Source: Microbacterium sp. C5A9
GTDB lineage: Bacteria > Actinomycetota > Actinomycetes > Actinomycetales > Microbacteriaceae
Length of the DNA stretch: 64,000 bases
Direction: 5' to 3'
Assembly: GCF_022627955.1 (NCBI RefSeq)
Contig: NZ_JABXGD010000001.1
Coordinates: forward strand, 310,001 to 374,000
Each line of letters begins with the position of its first letter. Within the stretch, counting starts at the first letter, position 1. A program made the position numbers and the translations under genes. The notes below the pieces were generated by a model. The model saw nothing but the letters and a program-made list of their open reading frames with translations, was not told the DNA's origin and ran no database searches. This document shows positions 17,875 through 25,284 of this stretch, piece after piece.

Positions 17875-18879
17875 ATGAACCACCTCGTCACCTCCGAGTC
17901 CGCCCGCTCGTTCGAGCCGCCCCGTTCCGCCGGGCGGCTCTTCGACGTGAAGCTGCTGATCGGCGTCGTCGTCGTCGTCGCGCTCCTCGTCCTCTCGCTC
18001 TTCACCGGGGTCTACGACATCGCCGGCGCCGCCGACGGCGCCGAGATGTTCCAGATCACCCGCATCCCGCGCACGATCGCCCTCGTGCTCGCCGGCGCGG
18101 CCATGGCCATGGCCGGTCTCGTGATGCAGCTGCTCACCCAGAACCGCTTCGTCGAGCCGACGACCACCGGCACCACCGAATGGGCAGGCCTCGGTCTGCT
18201 GACCGTGATGGTGCTGGTGCCGCAGCCGTCGATCCCGCTGCGCATGGCCGGCGCGATCGTCGCCGCATTCATCGGCACCATGGTGTTCTTCGCCTTCCTG
18301 CGTCGCGTCTCGCTCTCCTCATCGCTCATCGTGCCGATCGTCGGGATCATGCTCGGCGCGGTGGTGGGCGCGGTATCGACTTACTTCGCGCTCGCCACCG
18401 ACTCGCTCCAGGCGATCGGCGTCTGGTTCGCGGGCAGCTTCACCTCGGTGCTCCGAGGACAGTATGAGATGCTCTGGATCGTCGCTGTGGTGGGCGTGAT
18501 CGTCTTCCTCGTGGCCGACCGCCTGACGATCGCCGGTCTCGGCAAGGAGATCGCGACCAACGTCGGGGTGAACTACGACCGGATCATCCTGCTCGGCACC
18601 GCACTCATCGCGGTCACCACCGGCGTGGTCACCGTCGTGGTCGGCAACCTGCCGTTCCTGGGGCTGATCGTCCCCAACATCGTCTCGATGGTCCGCGGTG
18701 ACGATCTGCGCAGCAACCTGCCCTGGGTCTGCCTGCTCGGAATCGCCATCGTCACCGTCTGCGACATCATCGGGCGCACGATCATCATGCCGTTCGAGGT
18801 GCCGGTGTCGCTGATCCTCGGCGTCGTCGGTGCCGTCGTGTTCATCCTCCTGCTCCTGAGGCAGCGCCGCCGTGGCTAG
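17875..18879 (+). CDS. Siderophore ABC transporter permease (FecCD family), first
   Basis: 334 residues, about nine to ten membrane helices of the FecCD/BtuC type. The segment RIPRTIALVLAGAAMAMAG and the later VVGNLPFLGLIVPNIVSMVRGDD, including the conserved Gly-Leu near the ATPase-coupling loop, identify the family. An upstream GTG would put the whole hairpin into the coding frame, so the ATG after it is preferred. The coding end overlaps the next permease by eight bases. Confidence 0.9.
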   Translation: MNHLVTSESARSFEPPRSAGRLFDVKLLIGVVVVVALLVLSLFTGVYDIAGAADGAEMFQITRIPRTIALVLAGAAMAMAGLVMQLLTQNRFVEPTTTGTTEWAGLGLLTVMVLVPQPSIPLRMAGAIVAAFIGTMVFFAFLRRVSLSSSLIVPIVGIMLGAVVGAVSTYFALATDSLQAIGVWFAGSFTSVLRGQYEMLWIVAVVGVIVFLVADRLTIAGLGKEIATNVGVNYDRIILLGTALIAVTTGVVTVVVGNLPFLGLIVPNIVSMVRGDDLRSNLPWVCLLGIAIVTVCDIIGRTIIMPFEVPVSLILGVVGAVVFILLLLRQRRRG

Positions 18880-19897
18880 CGCGATCGCGGGTGGTGCCCG
18901 CACGTCCGGATCCTTCACGACGCCGCGCGCACGGCGCCGCTACCTCCTCGTGCTCGGCCTCCTCGTCGTGCTCTCGGTGGTCTTCGCGTTCGGGCTGCTG
19001 GCGTGGGACAACCCGATGCCCGTGGGGTCAGCCGGGTTCTGGCGCATCGCCCAGCACCGGGCCACCAGCGTGACCGTCATGGTGGTGGTCGCGATCGCAC
19101 AGGCGACCGCGACCGTGAGTTTCCAGACCGTCACGAACAATCGCATCATCACTCCGTCGATCATGGGCTTCGAGTCGCTGTACCGGGTCGTGCAGACGAG
19201 CACCGTGTACCTCTTCGGGGTCGCGGGACTCGTCGCGATCCAGGGCGTCTGGCAGTTCGGTCTGCAGGTCGTGATCATGGTGGCTCTCGCGATGGCCCTG
19301 TACGGGTGGCTGCTGTCGGGTCGCTACGGCAACCTGCACATCATGCTCCTCGTCGGCATCATCATCGGCGGCGGACTCGGTGCGATCTCGACGTTCATGC
19401 AGCGACTGCTCACGCCCAGCGAGTTCGACGTGCTCGCCGCGCGGCTGTTCGGCAACGTGTCGAACGCCGACGCGTCATACCTGCCGCTGGCGATCCCGCT
19501 CTGTCTGGCCGCGTCGACGCTGCTCGTGATGCGCTCGCGCCGCCTCGACGTCATGGCCCTCGGGGCGGATGCCGCGCGCTCGCTCGGGCTCGACCACAAG
19601 CGGGAGCTCTTCGTCGTGCTGTTCCTCGTCGCGGTGCTCATGGCGACCTCGACCGCGCTCGTCGGTCCGATGACCTTCCTCGGGTTCCTCGTCGCGACCC
19701 TCGCCTATCAGTTCTCGGACACGCACGACCACCGGCTCATCTTCCCCGTGGCCGTGCTCACCGCGTTCACGATCCTGGCGGGGGCGTACTTCGTGATGAA
19801 GAACGTCTTCTACGCGCAGGGCATGGTGTCGATCCTCATCGAGCTCGTCGGCGGGATCGTGTTCCTCATCGTCATCCTCAGAAAGGGCAGGCTGTGA
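18872..19897 (+). CDS. Siderophore ABC transporter permease (FecCD family), second
   Basis: 341 residues starting at GTG inside the end of the first permease. Membrane helices and the coupling region match FecCD permeases (SLGLDHKRELFVVLFLVA, GPMTFLGFLVATLAYQF). With the first permease it probably forms a heterodimeric pore, as in FepD/FepG or YclN/YclO systems. Its stop overlaps the start of the ATPase gene (GTGA). Confidence 0.9.
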   Translation: MASAIAGGARTSGSFTTPRARRRYLLVLGLLVVLSVVFAFGLLAWDNPMPVGSAGFWRIAQHRATSVTVMVVVAIAQATATVSFQTVTNNRIITPSIMGFESLYRVVQTSTVYLFGVAGLVAIQGVWQFGLQVVIMVALAMALYGWLLSGRYGNLHIMLLVGIIIGGGLGAISTFMQRLLTPSEFDVLAARLFGNVSNADASYLPLAIPLCLAASTLLVMRSRRLDVMALGADAARSLGLDHKRELFVVLFLVAVLMATSTALVGPMTFLGFLVATLAYQFSDTHDHRLIFPVAVLTAFTILAGAYFVMKNVFYAQGMVSILIELVGGIVFLIVILRKGRL

Positions 19898-20649
19898 TCG
19901 CACTCGACGGCGTCCGCCGTGACTACAGCAGCGAGGTCGCCATCGGCCCCGTCGATCTCGAGATCCCCGCAGGCGGGATCACGGCGCTGATCGGACCGAA
20001 CGGCGCGGGCAAGTCGACCCTGCTCACCATGATCGGACGTCTCGGCGGCATGGACGCCGGGTCGATCGAGATCGCAGGTTACGACGTCGCCACGACCAGA
20101 TCGAAGGACCTGGCGAAGATCGTCTCGGTGCTGCGGCAGGAGAACCACTTCGTCACGCGGCTCACCGTGCGGCAGCTCGTCGGTTTCGGACGCTTCCCGC
20201 ACTCGCGGGGACGATTGACCGGGGCCGACGAGGAGATCGTGAGCCGCGCCATCGACTTCCTCGACCTCGGAGACCTCGAGGGACGCTACCTCGACGAGCT
20301 GTCGGGAGGTCAGCGTCAGCGCGCCTATGTCGCGATGGTGCTGGCACAGGACACCGAGTTCGTGCTGCTCGACGAGCCGCTCAACAACCTCGACATGAAG
20401 CATGCGGTGCAGATGATGCAGCACCTGCGCCGGGCCTCGGACGAGCTCGGTCGCACGATCGTCATCGTGCTGCACGACATCAACTTCGCGGGTCACTACG
20501 CCGATCACATCTGCGCCATGAAGGACGGTGAGGTGGTGGAGTTCGGATCACCTCGCGAGATCATGACCGACGAGGTCCTGACGCGGGTGTTCGACACACC
20601 GGTGCAGGTGCTCGATGGGCCGTCGGGGCCGCTCGCCGTCTACTACTGA
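19894..20649 (+). CDS. Siderophore ABC transporter ATP-binding protein
   Basis: 251 residues starting at GTG. Walker A GPNGAGKST (residues 34-42), signature LSGGQRQR, Walker B FVLLDEPLNNLD and the switch His in VLHDINFAG are intact. The Q loop lies in VLRQENHF. It drives import of the ferri-siderophore through the two FecCD permeases. It belongs to the FepC/YclP group by gene order and sequence, and is the last gene of the importer. Confidence 0.93.
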   Translation: MIALDGVRRDYSSEVAIGPVDLEIPAGGITALIGPNGAGKSTLLTMIGRLGGMDAGSIEIAGYDVATTRSKDLAKIVSVLRQENHFVTRLTVRQLVGFGRFPHSRGRLTGADEEIVSRAIDFLDLGDLEGRYLDELSGGQRQRAYVAMVLAQDTEFVLLDEPLNNLDMKHAVQMMQHLRRASDELGRTIVIVLHDINFAGHYADHICAMKDGEVVEFGSPREIMTDEVLTRVFDTPVQVLDGPSGPLAVYY

Positions 20650-20685
20650 CGAGGTGCGCGGGGCGGCCCGATGCGCACGCCCGCG

Positions 20686-20883
20686 TCAGAGTTCGACGCC
20701 GTGGTCCTCATCGTTCACCCCGGCGTTGCGCCCGCGGCGGGATTCGTATCCGATGAACCAGCCGAGCCAGACGATGGCCGCGAGCAGGATGCCGAGCCAG
20801 ACGTTCTGGAAGATCAGGCCGACCACGACACCGAGGATCAGGAGCCCACCGGTGACGGAGAAGCGGAGCGCGTTGCGGGACAT
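20686..20883 (-). CDS. Small two-helix membrane protein
   Basis: 65 residues: a short basic N-terminus, two adjacent hydrophobic helices (about residues 9-27 and 29-46) and a charged tail. I recognise no named family. The TAGGCT box six bases before the ATG and the GC3-rich coding suggest it is a real, leaderless gene. It is convergent with the ABC ATPase. Confidence 0.7.
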   Translation of the reverse strand: MSRNALRFSVTGGLLILGVVVGLIFQNVWLGILLAAIVWLGWFIGYESRRGRNAGVNDEDHGVEL

Positions 20884-20919
20884 GCGTTCAGCCTAGGGCT
20901 CCGGAGGCTTCGCGGGGGG

Positions 20920-21879
20920 TCAGCGATCGCGATGGTCCTCCGGTGACAGACGCGGGCCGCGACGCGCTTCGCTGATGCCGCTCGCGAAGATGAGCCGGAT
21001 CACCCGCTGCCGATGCCCGGCCCACGGCGCGAGGAGCTCGAGCATCCCGTCGTCGTCGGTCCGATGGCCCGTGAGCACGTGGCCGACCTCGTGCGCCAGG
21101 TGGTAGTCGCCGACGCTGACGGCGTCGGGGTCGCCGAGTGCGCGGATGCGCGTCTCCGCCGAGGTCCAGAGGCCGATGCCCGGGAGGCTCGTCAGCACAC
21201 GGTCCCGGTCGTCGCCGGTCTCCGCAGCGAGAAGGGCGCGAGAGACGCTCTCGCCTCGGGACGCCGTGCGGACGATCGTCTTCGACTGCGGAGGCTGCAC
21301 GCCGGCGCGATGCCACTCCCACGAGGGGATGGCCCGCCACACCTCGGACGTCGGAGCGGTGTACATCGGTCGCGGCGTCGGGCCGGGAGCGCGCTCACCG
21401 TACTTCGTGACGAGCAGACGCCAGGCACGGAAGGCCTCGAGCCCGGTGACCTTCTGCTCGAGGATGGCGCAGGCGAGCGCATCGAAGACCTCGCCCGTCC
21501 TGGCGAGGCGGATGCCGGGCGTGCGCCTCGCGACCTCGGCGATGAGCGGATGGAGCGACGCGTCGAAGCCCTGCGGGTCGTCGTCGGCTCCGCACAGAGC
21601 GGGCAGCCGGTCGAGCGCGTCATCGGCGCCCGAACCCCACGCGGTCGCGTGTATCCCTCCGTCGGCCGCGCGGAGAGCGAGCGTCGCCGGTCCGCGGGGA
21701 GTGCGCAGCGCCCGCCAGATCACCGGGCCGTCGAAGAGCATCGTCGGATCTCCGGGCCCGCGGCGGAGCATGCCGACCGTGCGCCGAAGATCGAGCGGGT
21801 GCGCGGGGCGATAGACGGCTTCGCGCCTGCGGACGGACACCGGAGGGCCGTCGGCGGCGGCATCGGTCGTCAGAGTCAC
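20920..21879 (-). CDS. AlkA-like DNA-3-methyladenine glycosylase (HhH-GPD)
   Basis: 319 residues. The C-terminal HhH-GPD domain shows the hairpin LTSLPGIGLWTSAETRIRAL followed by the catalytic Asp in DAVSVGDYHLAHEVG. A helical N-terminal region (YRPAHPLDLRRTVGMLRRG) matches AlkA-family glycosylases that excise alkylated bases. A TACCGT box ends six bases before the GTG start, again a leaderless arrangement. There is no Ada neighbour; ogt lies 13 kb away. Confidence 0.85.
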   Translation of the reverse strand: MTLTTDAAADGPPVSVRRREAVYRPAHPLDLRRTVGMLRRGPGDPTMLFDGPVIWRALRTPRGPATLALRAADGGIHATAWGSGADDALDRLPALCGADDDPQGFDASLHPLIAEVARRTPGIRLARTGEVFDALACAILEQKVTGLEAFRAWRLLVTKYGERAPGPTPRPMYTAPTSEVWRAIPSWEWHRAGVQPPQSKTIVRTASRGESVSRALLAAETGDDRDRVLTSLPGIGLWTSAETRIRALGDPDAVSVGDYHLAHEVGHVLTGHRTDDDGMLELLAPWAGHRQRVIRLIFASGISEARRGPRLSPEDHRDR

Positions 21880-21913
21880 GCTCCCACGGTACGCCGCGGG
21901 TCTGACACCGAGC

Positions 21914-22615
21914 TCAGAAGCGGTCGGGCGACGGGGTGCCGTGACCGTAGCGGATGACGACGTCGGCATGGCGGTCGAACCGGTAGCCGATGCCGCGCAC
22001 GGTGCGGACGATGTCCTCGTAGCGGCCGAGCTTGGCGCGGAGGCGACGCACGTGGACGTCGATCGTGCGCTCTCCGGGCGTCTCGTCGTCCTGGGCCTGC
22101 CACAGCGCGGAAACGAGCTCGCTGCGCTCGATCGTGCGCCCCTCGCGGAGCACGAGGTACTGCAGCAGTTCGAACTCCTTGTAGGTGAACGCGGCCGACT
22201 CGCCGTCGATGAGCACGCGCTTGCGCGAGATGTCGACGACGACGCCGCCCTCTTCGTCGACCGTCTCCTCCTCGGCAGCAGCCTTGGTGCGGGCGATCGC
22301 GCCGGGCTCCTGCAGGGCGAGCCGGACGACGTCGAGGTCGCGACCGCCTGAGCCGTGCGGTGCGAGCGCGACGGTCGCATGGGTCTCGGCGCCGGGGGCG
22401 AGCTCGGCGAGAGTGCGGCGGAGGGCGTCGACGAGCAGGGGGAGGCTCACGCCGGCTTCGGCGGCCTTGATCTCGTCGAGGCCGACGTAGAGCGCGAAGC
22501 CGCGCGGTGAGCGGACGGCGGGAAGATCTGCGGCGAGCGGCTCCTCATCGGATCGCGCGGGGGAGGTGCGCACGGCGGAGACGGAGGGACGCTCGAGAAG
22601 AGTGGTGTTCGACAT
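21914..22615 (-). CDS. OmpR-type winged-helix regulator without a receiver domain
   Basis: 233 residues. The C-terminal DNA-binding domain (about residues 135-225) is of the OmpR/PhoB type: FTYKEFELLQYLVLREGRTI, ERTIDVHVRRLRAKLG and TVRGIGYRFD. The N-terminal part (about 1-125) lacks the receiver fold and its phospho-acceptor; it contains GFALYVGLDEIKAAEAGVSL and DLDVVRLALQEPGA, which I do not recognise. It is therefore not a normal two-component response regulator, and no sensor kinase lies next to it. TGAGGAC lies nine bases before the ATG. A 33-codon leader peptide gene sits 148 bases upstream on the same transcript. Confidence 0.85.
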   Translation of the reverse strand: MSNTTLLERPSVSAVRTSPARSDEEPLAADLPAVRSPRGFALYVGLDEIKAAEAGVSLPLLVDALRRTLAELAPGAETHATVALAPHGSGGRDLDVVRLALQEPGAIARTKAAAEEETVDEEGGVVVDISRKRVLIDGESAAFTYKEFELLQYLVLREGRTIERSELVSALWQAQDDETPGERTIDVHVRRLRAKLGRYEDIVRTVRGIGYRFDRHADVVIRYGHGTPSPDRF

Positions 22616-22763
22616 GATGATGAAGTCCTCAGGACATGAGCCGGAGAGAGGCTCTGATGCGTTGCAGGAATGACCGGGCGAGCCGGAGAGCGAGCAGGGG
22701 TGGGTGCTCGGAGACCAGTTCCCGCAGATCGCGAGGGTCAGGTCAGACGGAGTGGCTGTTCGT

Positions 22764-22865
22764 TCAGCGACACATTCGGCAACACATGCCAACGCGACCG
22801 GGCATCATCATCCCGGCAGTCCTGTTCGCCTCCTGGGCGGACAAAGGGCTTGCGTTGGTAGTCAT
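22764..22865 (-). CDS. Cysteine-rich leader peptide upstream of the winged-helix regulator
   Basis: A 33-codon gene whose product begins MTTNASPLSAQ and ends GMCCRMCR: three Cys and two Met in the last eight residues. The ATG falls at the probable transcription start of a strong promoter (consensus TTGACA and CATAAT), so it would be translated without a leader. The regulator ATG is 148 bases downstream. Known actinobacterial Cys-containing leader ORFs control downstream genes by ribosome stalling when Cys (or here perhaps Met) is short. I infer such attenuation; no stem-loop was computed. Confidence 0.65.
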   Translation of the reverse strand: MTTNASPLSAQEANRTAGMMMPGRVGMCCRMCR

Positions 22866-22901
22866 GGGGGGATTATGTCCCACGATGTCCGGGCGTGTCA
22901 A
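22866..22901 (-). promoter_or_regulatory. Strong promoter for the leader peptide and regulator
   Basis: On the minus strand: TTGACA, 18-base spacer, CATAAT, then six C before the ATG of the leader peptide. This is the best sigma-70-like promoter seen in the window. Confidence 0.8.
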
Positions 22902-22941
22902 AACGACTATTCGTAAGGGATGTGGGCGTAACGTGGGGCGG

Positions 22942-23250
22942 GTGAGCACATCGTCACTGGCATCCGGGTTCATCCTCACCGACGAGAAGGACGCCTCGCG
23001 GTACACGCTGATGCGCGACGGCCAGCTCGTCAGCGTCCTCGACTATCGCGACGACGGGCAGACCATCGCCCTGACCAGAGCCTTCACGGTGCCGACTTTC
23101 CGCGGCAAGGGCTATGCGGGAGCGGTCGTCGAGGGTGCCGTCGCCGACATCGAGGCGCGCGGGGATCGCACGGTCGATGCGGTGTGCTGGTACGTCGCCG
23201 ACTGGTTCGCAGCCCATCCCGACCACGCTTCGCTGCTGCGCTCACGCTGA
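22942..23250 (+). CDS. Small GNAT-like acetyltransferase (YjdJ/COG2388 type)
   Basis: 102 residues. The fold is the short GNAT form: FILTDEKDASRYTLMRDGQLVS, then IALTRAFTVPTFRGKGYAGA (acetyl-CoA loop) and VCWYVADWFAAHPDH. Such proteins usually bind acetyl-CoA and have no proven substrate. A TAACGT box ends seven bases before the GTG start, consistent with a leaderless message. It is divergent from the leader peptide/regulator unit. Confidence 0.85.
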   Translation: MSTSSLASGFILTDEKDASRYTLMRDGQLVSVLDYRDDGQTIALTRAFTVPTFRGKGYAGAVVEGAVADIEARGDRTVDAVCWYVADWFAAHPDHASLLRSR

Positions 23251-23303
23251 CTTCCGGCCGTTTGACGCTGTGTTACGCGGGGCCGCTCTGCGAGGATGAC
23301 AGC

Positions 23304-23768
23304 ATGAAACTCGCCGAGGCCCTCACCGCCCGCGCCGATCTGCAGCGACGGATCGAGCAGCTCCGTGTTCGCATCACCGCGAACGCGCGCTATCAGGAGG
23401 GCGAGGAGCCGGCGGAGGACGCCGTGGCTCTGCTCGTCGAGGCGGATGCCGATCTCGCACGGCTGAGAGATCTGATCCGGCGCATCAACGCGACCAACTC
23501 GCGGCTCGATCTGGGCGCCGACGGCACCATGACCGATGCGCTCGCCACGCGTGACGTCCTCCGGCTTCAGCACTCGCTGCTGGTGGATGCCGCAGCAGCG
23601 GCGTCGGGCGCCTCGACCGTGTTCCGACAGATGCGGTCCGAGCTCCGGCAGCTCGCCGCGCTGCCCGTCGCCGACCTGAGGTCCAGGGCGGATTCGACGG
23701 CCCAGGAGCTGCGCGAGCTCGACAATCGGATCCAGCAGGCGAACTGGACCCACGATCTGGAGGAGTAG
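23304..23768 (+). CDS. DIP1984/septicolysin-like helical protein
   Basis: 154 residues, nearly all helical: MKLAEALTARADLQRRIEQL and VLRLQHSLLVDAAAAASGAS, with the C-terminal ELRELDNRIQQANWTHDLEE. This is the conserved pattern of the DIP1984/septicolysin-like family, of unknown function. GAGGAT lies six bases before the ATG, which could be a -10 for a leaderless mRNA. The following 266 bases before sbcD hold no gene that I can support. Confidence 0.82.
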   Translation: MKLAEALTARADLQRRIEQLRVRITANARYQEGEEPAEDAVALLVEADADLARLRDLIRRINATNSRLDLGADGTMTDALATRDVLRLQHSLLVDAAAAASGASTVFRQMRSELRQLAALPVADLRSRADSTAQELRELDNRIQQANWTHDLEE

Positions 23769-24034
23769 AGCGGAAGTCGGTAGTCGCGCCGAGGCGGACA
23801 CAACCCCAGCCGGAGGGGCAATTCCGGCCCTGTCGGGCAGAGGGCAGCCCGGATTCGCATCGCGCAGCCCCGCATCCCACACAGGTGACCGAGCATGAGC
23901 ACGGTGCATCACCGCGTGTCGATCGACGTGACGAGGGTGGGTCAGGGGACCTTCCGCTCTTCTCCCCGGTGTCTCCTCGGCGTTCAGCGGCACGCCTCGG
24001 ACCGAATGTCGGTGGTCGTTCGTAGCGTGTGACC

Positions 24035-25189
24035 ATGCGCATCCTGCACACCTCTGACTGGCACATCGGCCGCACCTTCCATGGCAGCTCGACCATGGAC
24101 GCGCTGGCCGAGGTGCTGGCGGCGCTCACCGAGCAGGTGCGGGAGAACGCGGTCGACGTCGTCGTGGTCGCCGGCGACGTGTTCGACTCCGCGACACCCG
24201 CCGGTGCCGCGTACACGCTTCTCGGAGACGCACTCGTCGCGCTGCACGACACCGGGGCGACCGTGATCGTGACCAGCGGCAACCACGACTCGGCCGCGAG
24301 ACTCGGATTCCAGGCGCGCCTGCTGCGCGACGGCATCCACGTGCTCACCGATCCGCTCGCGATCGGCGAGCCGGTCACGGTGAACGACGCAGACGGACCC
24401 GTGCGCTTCTTCGGGATCCCGTATCTCGAACCGGCCATCGTCCGGCAGCACTGGGCCGACACCGAACTGCGCACGCAGGCGCAGACGCTCGCGCACGCCA
24501 TGGACATCGTCCGTCAGGGCATGCAGGAGAATCCGGGACGCTCCGTGGCGATCGCGCACTGCTTCGCCGCCGGCGTCGACGCGACGATCGGGCTCGAGCG
24601 CGAGGTGCGCCAGGGTGGACTCGACGTCGTGCCGCTCGCCGTCTTCGACGGGCCTGACTACGTCGCGCTCGGGCACATCCACGGACGTCAGCAGATCAGC
24701 GGACGCGTGCGGTACTCGGGGGCCCCGCTGCACTACAGCTTCGGCGAGCAGAACAAGCCACGCGGATCGTGGCTGGTCGACCTCGACGCGACCGGGCTGT
24801 CGTCGGTCGAGTGGCTCGATCTGCCGATCCCTCGTCCGCTGGTCACCCTCACCGGCACGCTCGAGGAGATCCTCTCCGACGAGAACGTCGCAGCCCACGC
24901 CGACCACTGGGTGTGCGCGGTCTACACGGATGCGCTCGCTCAGACCGAACCGATGCGACGGTTGCGCGAGCGGTACCCGCACTGTGCCATGGTGCAGCAT
25001 CAGCCGACCGAGACAGCCGAGGCGGTCGAGCGCTCCTACGTCGACCGACTCCGCGGCGCCGTCACCGACCCGCAGCGCATCGAGGCCTTCCTCGAGCACG
25101 TCCGCTCGGGGCAGGGGGCCACCGAGCGTGAGGGCGAGCTGATCCGCGAGGTGCTCGATGACCGCGTGCGCGCGGAAGCGCTGATCTAG
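24035..25189 (+). CDS. sbcD: Exonuclease SbcD
   Basis: 384 residues, the nuclease subunit of the SbcCD complex that cuts DNA hairpins and blocked ends. Mre11-type phosphoesterase motifs are clear: HTSDWHIG (metal site 1), VAGDVFDS, TSGNHDS and ALGHIHGRQ. A capping domain follows to about residue 370. The TAGCGT box ends six bases before the ATG; a GTG two codons earlier is possible but would lie upstream of the transcript start. sbcC follows 95 bases later. Confidence 0.95.
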   Translation: MRILHTSDWHIGRTFHGSSTMDALAEVLAALTEQVRENAVDVVVVAGDVFDSATPAGAAYTLLGDALVALHDTGATVIVTSGNHDSAARLGFQARLLRDGIHVLTDPLAIGEPVTVNDADGPVRFFGIPYLEPAIVRQHWADTELRTQAQTLAHAMDIVRQGMQENPGRSVAIAHCFAAGVDATIGLEREVRQGGLDVVPLAVFDGPDYVALGHIHGRQQISGRVRYSGAPLHYSFGEQNKPRGSWLVDLDATGLSSVEWLDLPIPRPLVTLTGTLEEILSDENVAAHADHWVCAVYTDALAQTEPMRRLRERYPHCAMVQHQPTETAEAVERSYVDRLRGAVTDPQRIEAFLEHVRSGQGATEREGELIREVLDDRVRAEALI

Positions 25190-25284
25190 TCCGTGATGGC
25201 TGCGCGCGGTGATGCTCTGACAGTGAGGGTTCGGACACTGACGGCTCGGACCTCGAGGGCTACGACAGCGAAGAAGGTGCGTTG

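Noticed and set aside
22616..22763. A second possible short frame between leader peptide and regulator
   Set aside because: It has no ATG, GTG or TTG start in frame that I can support, so it was left as leader RNA.
23895..24034. Short plus-strand frame of about 45 codons before sbcD
   Set aside because: No ribosome-binding site, weak composition and no recognised features.
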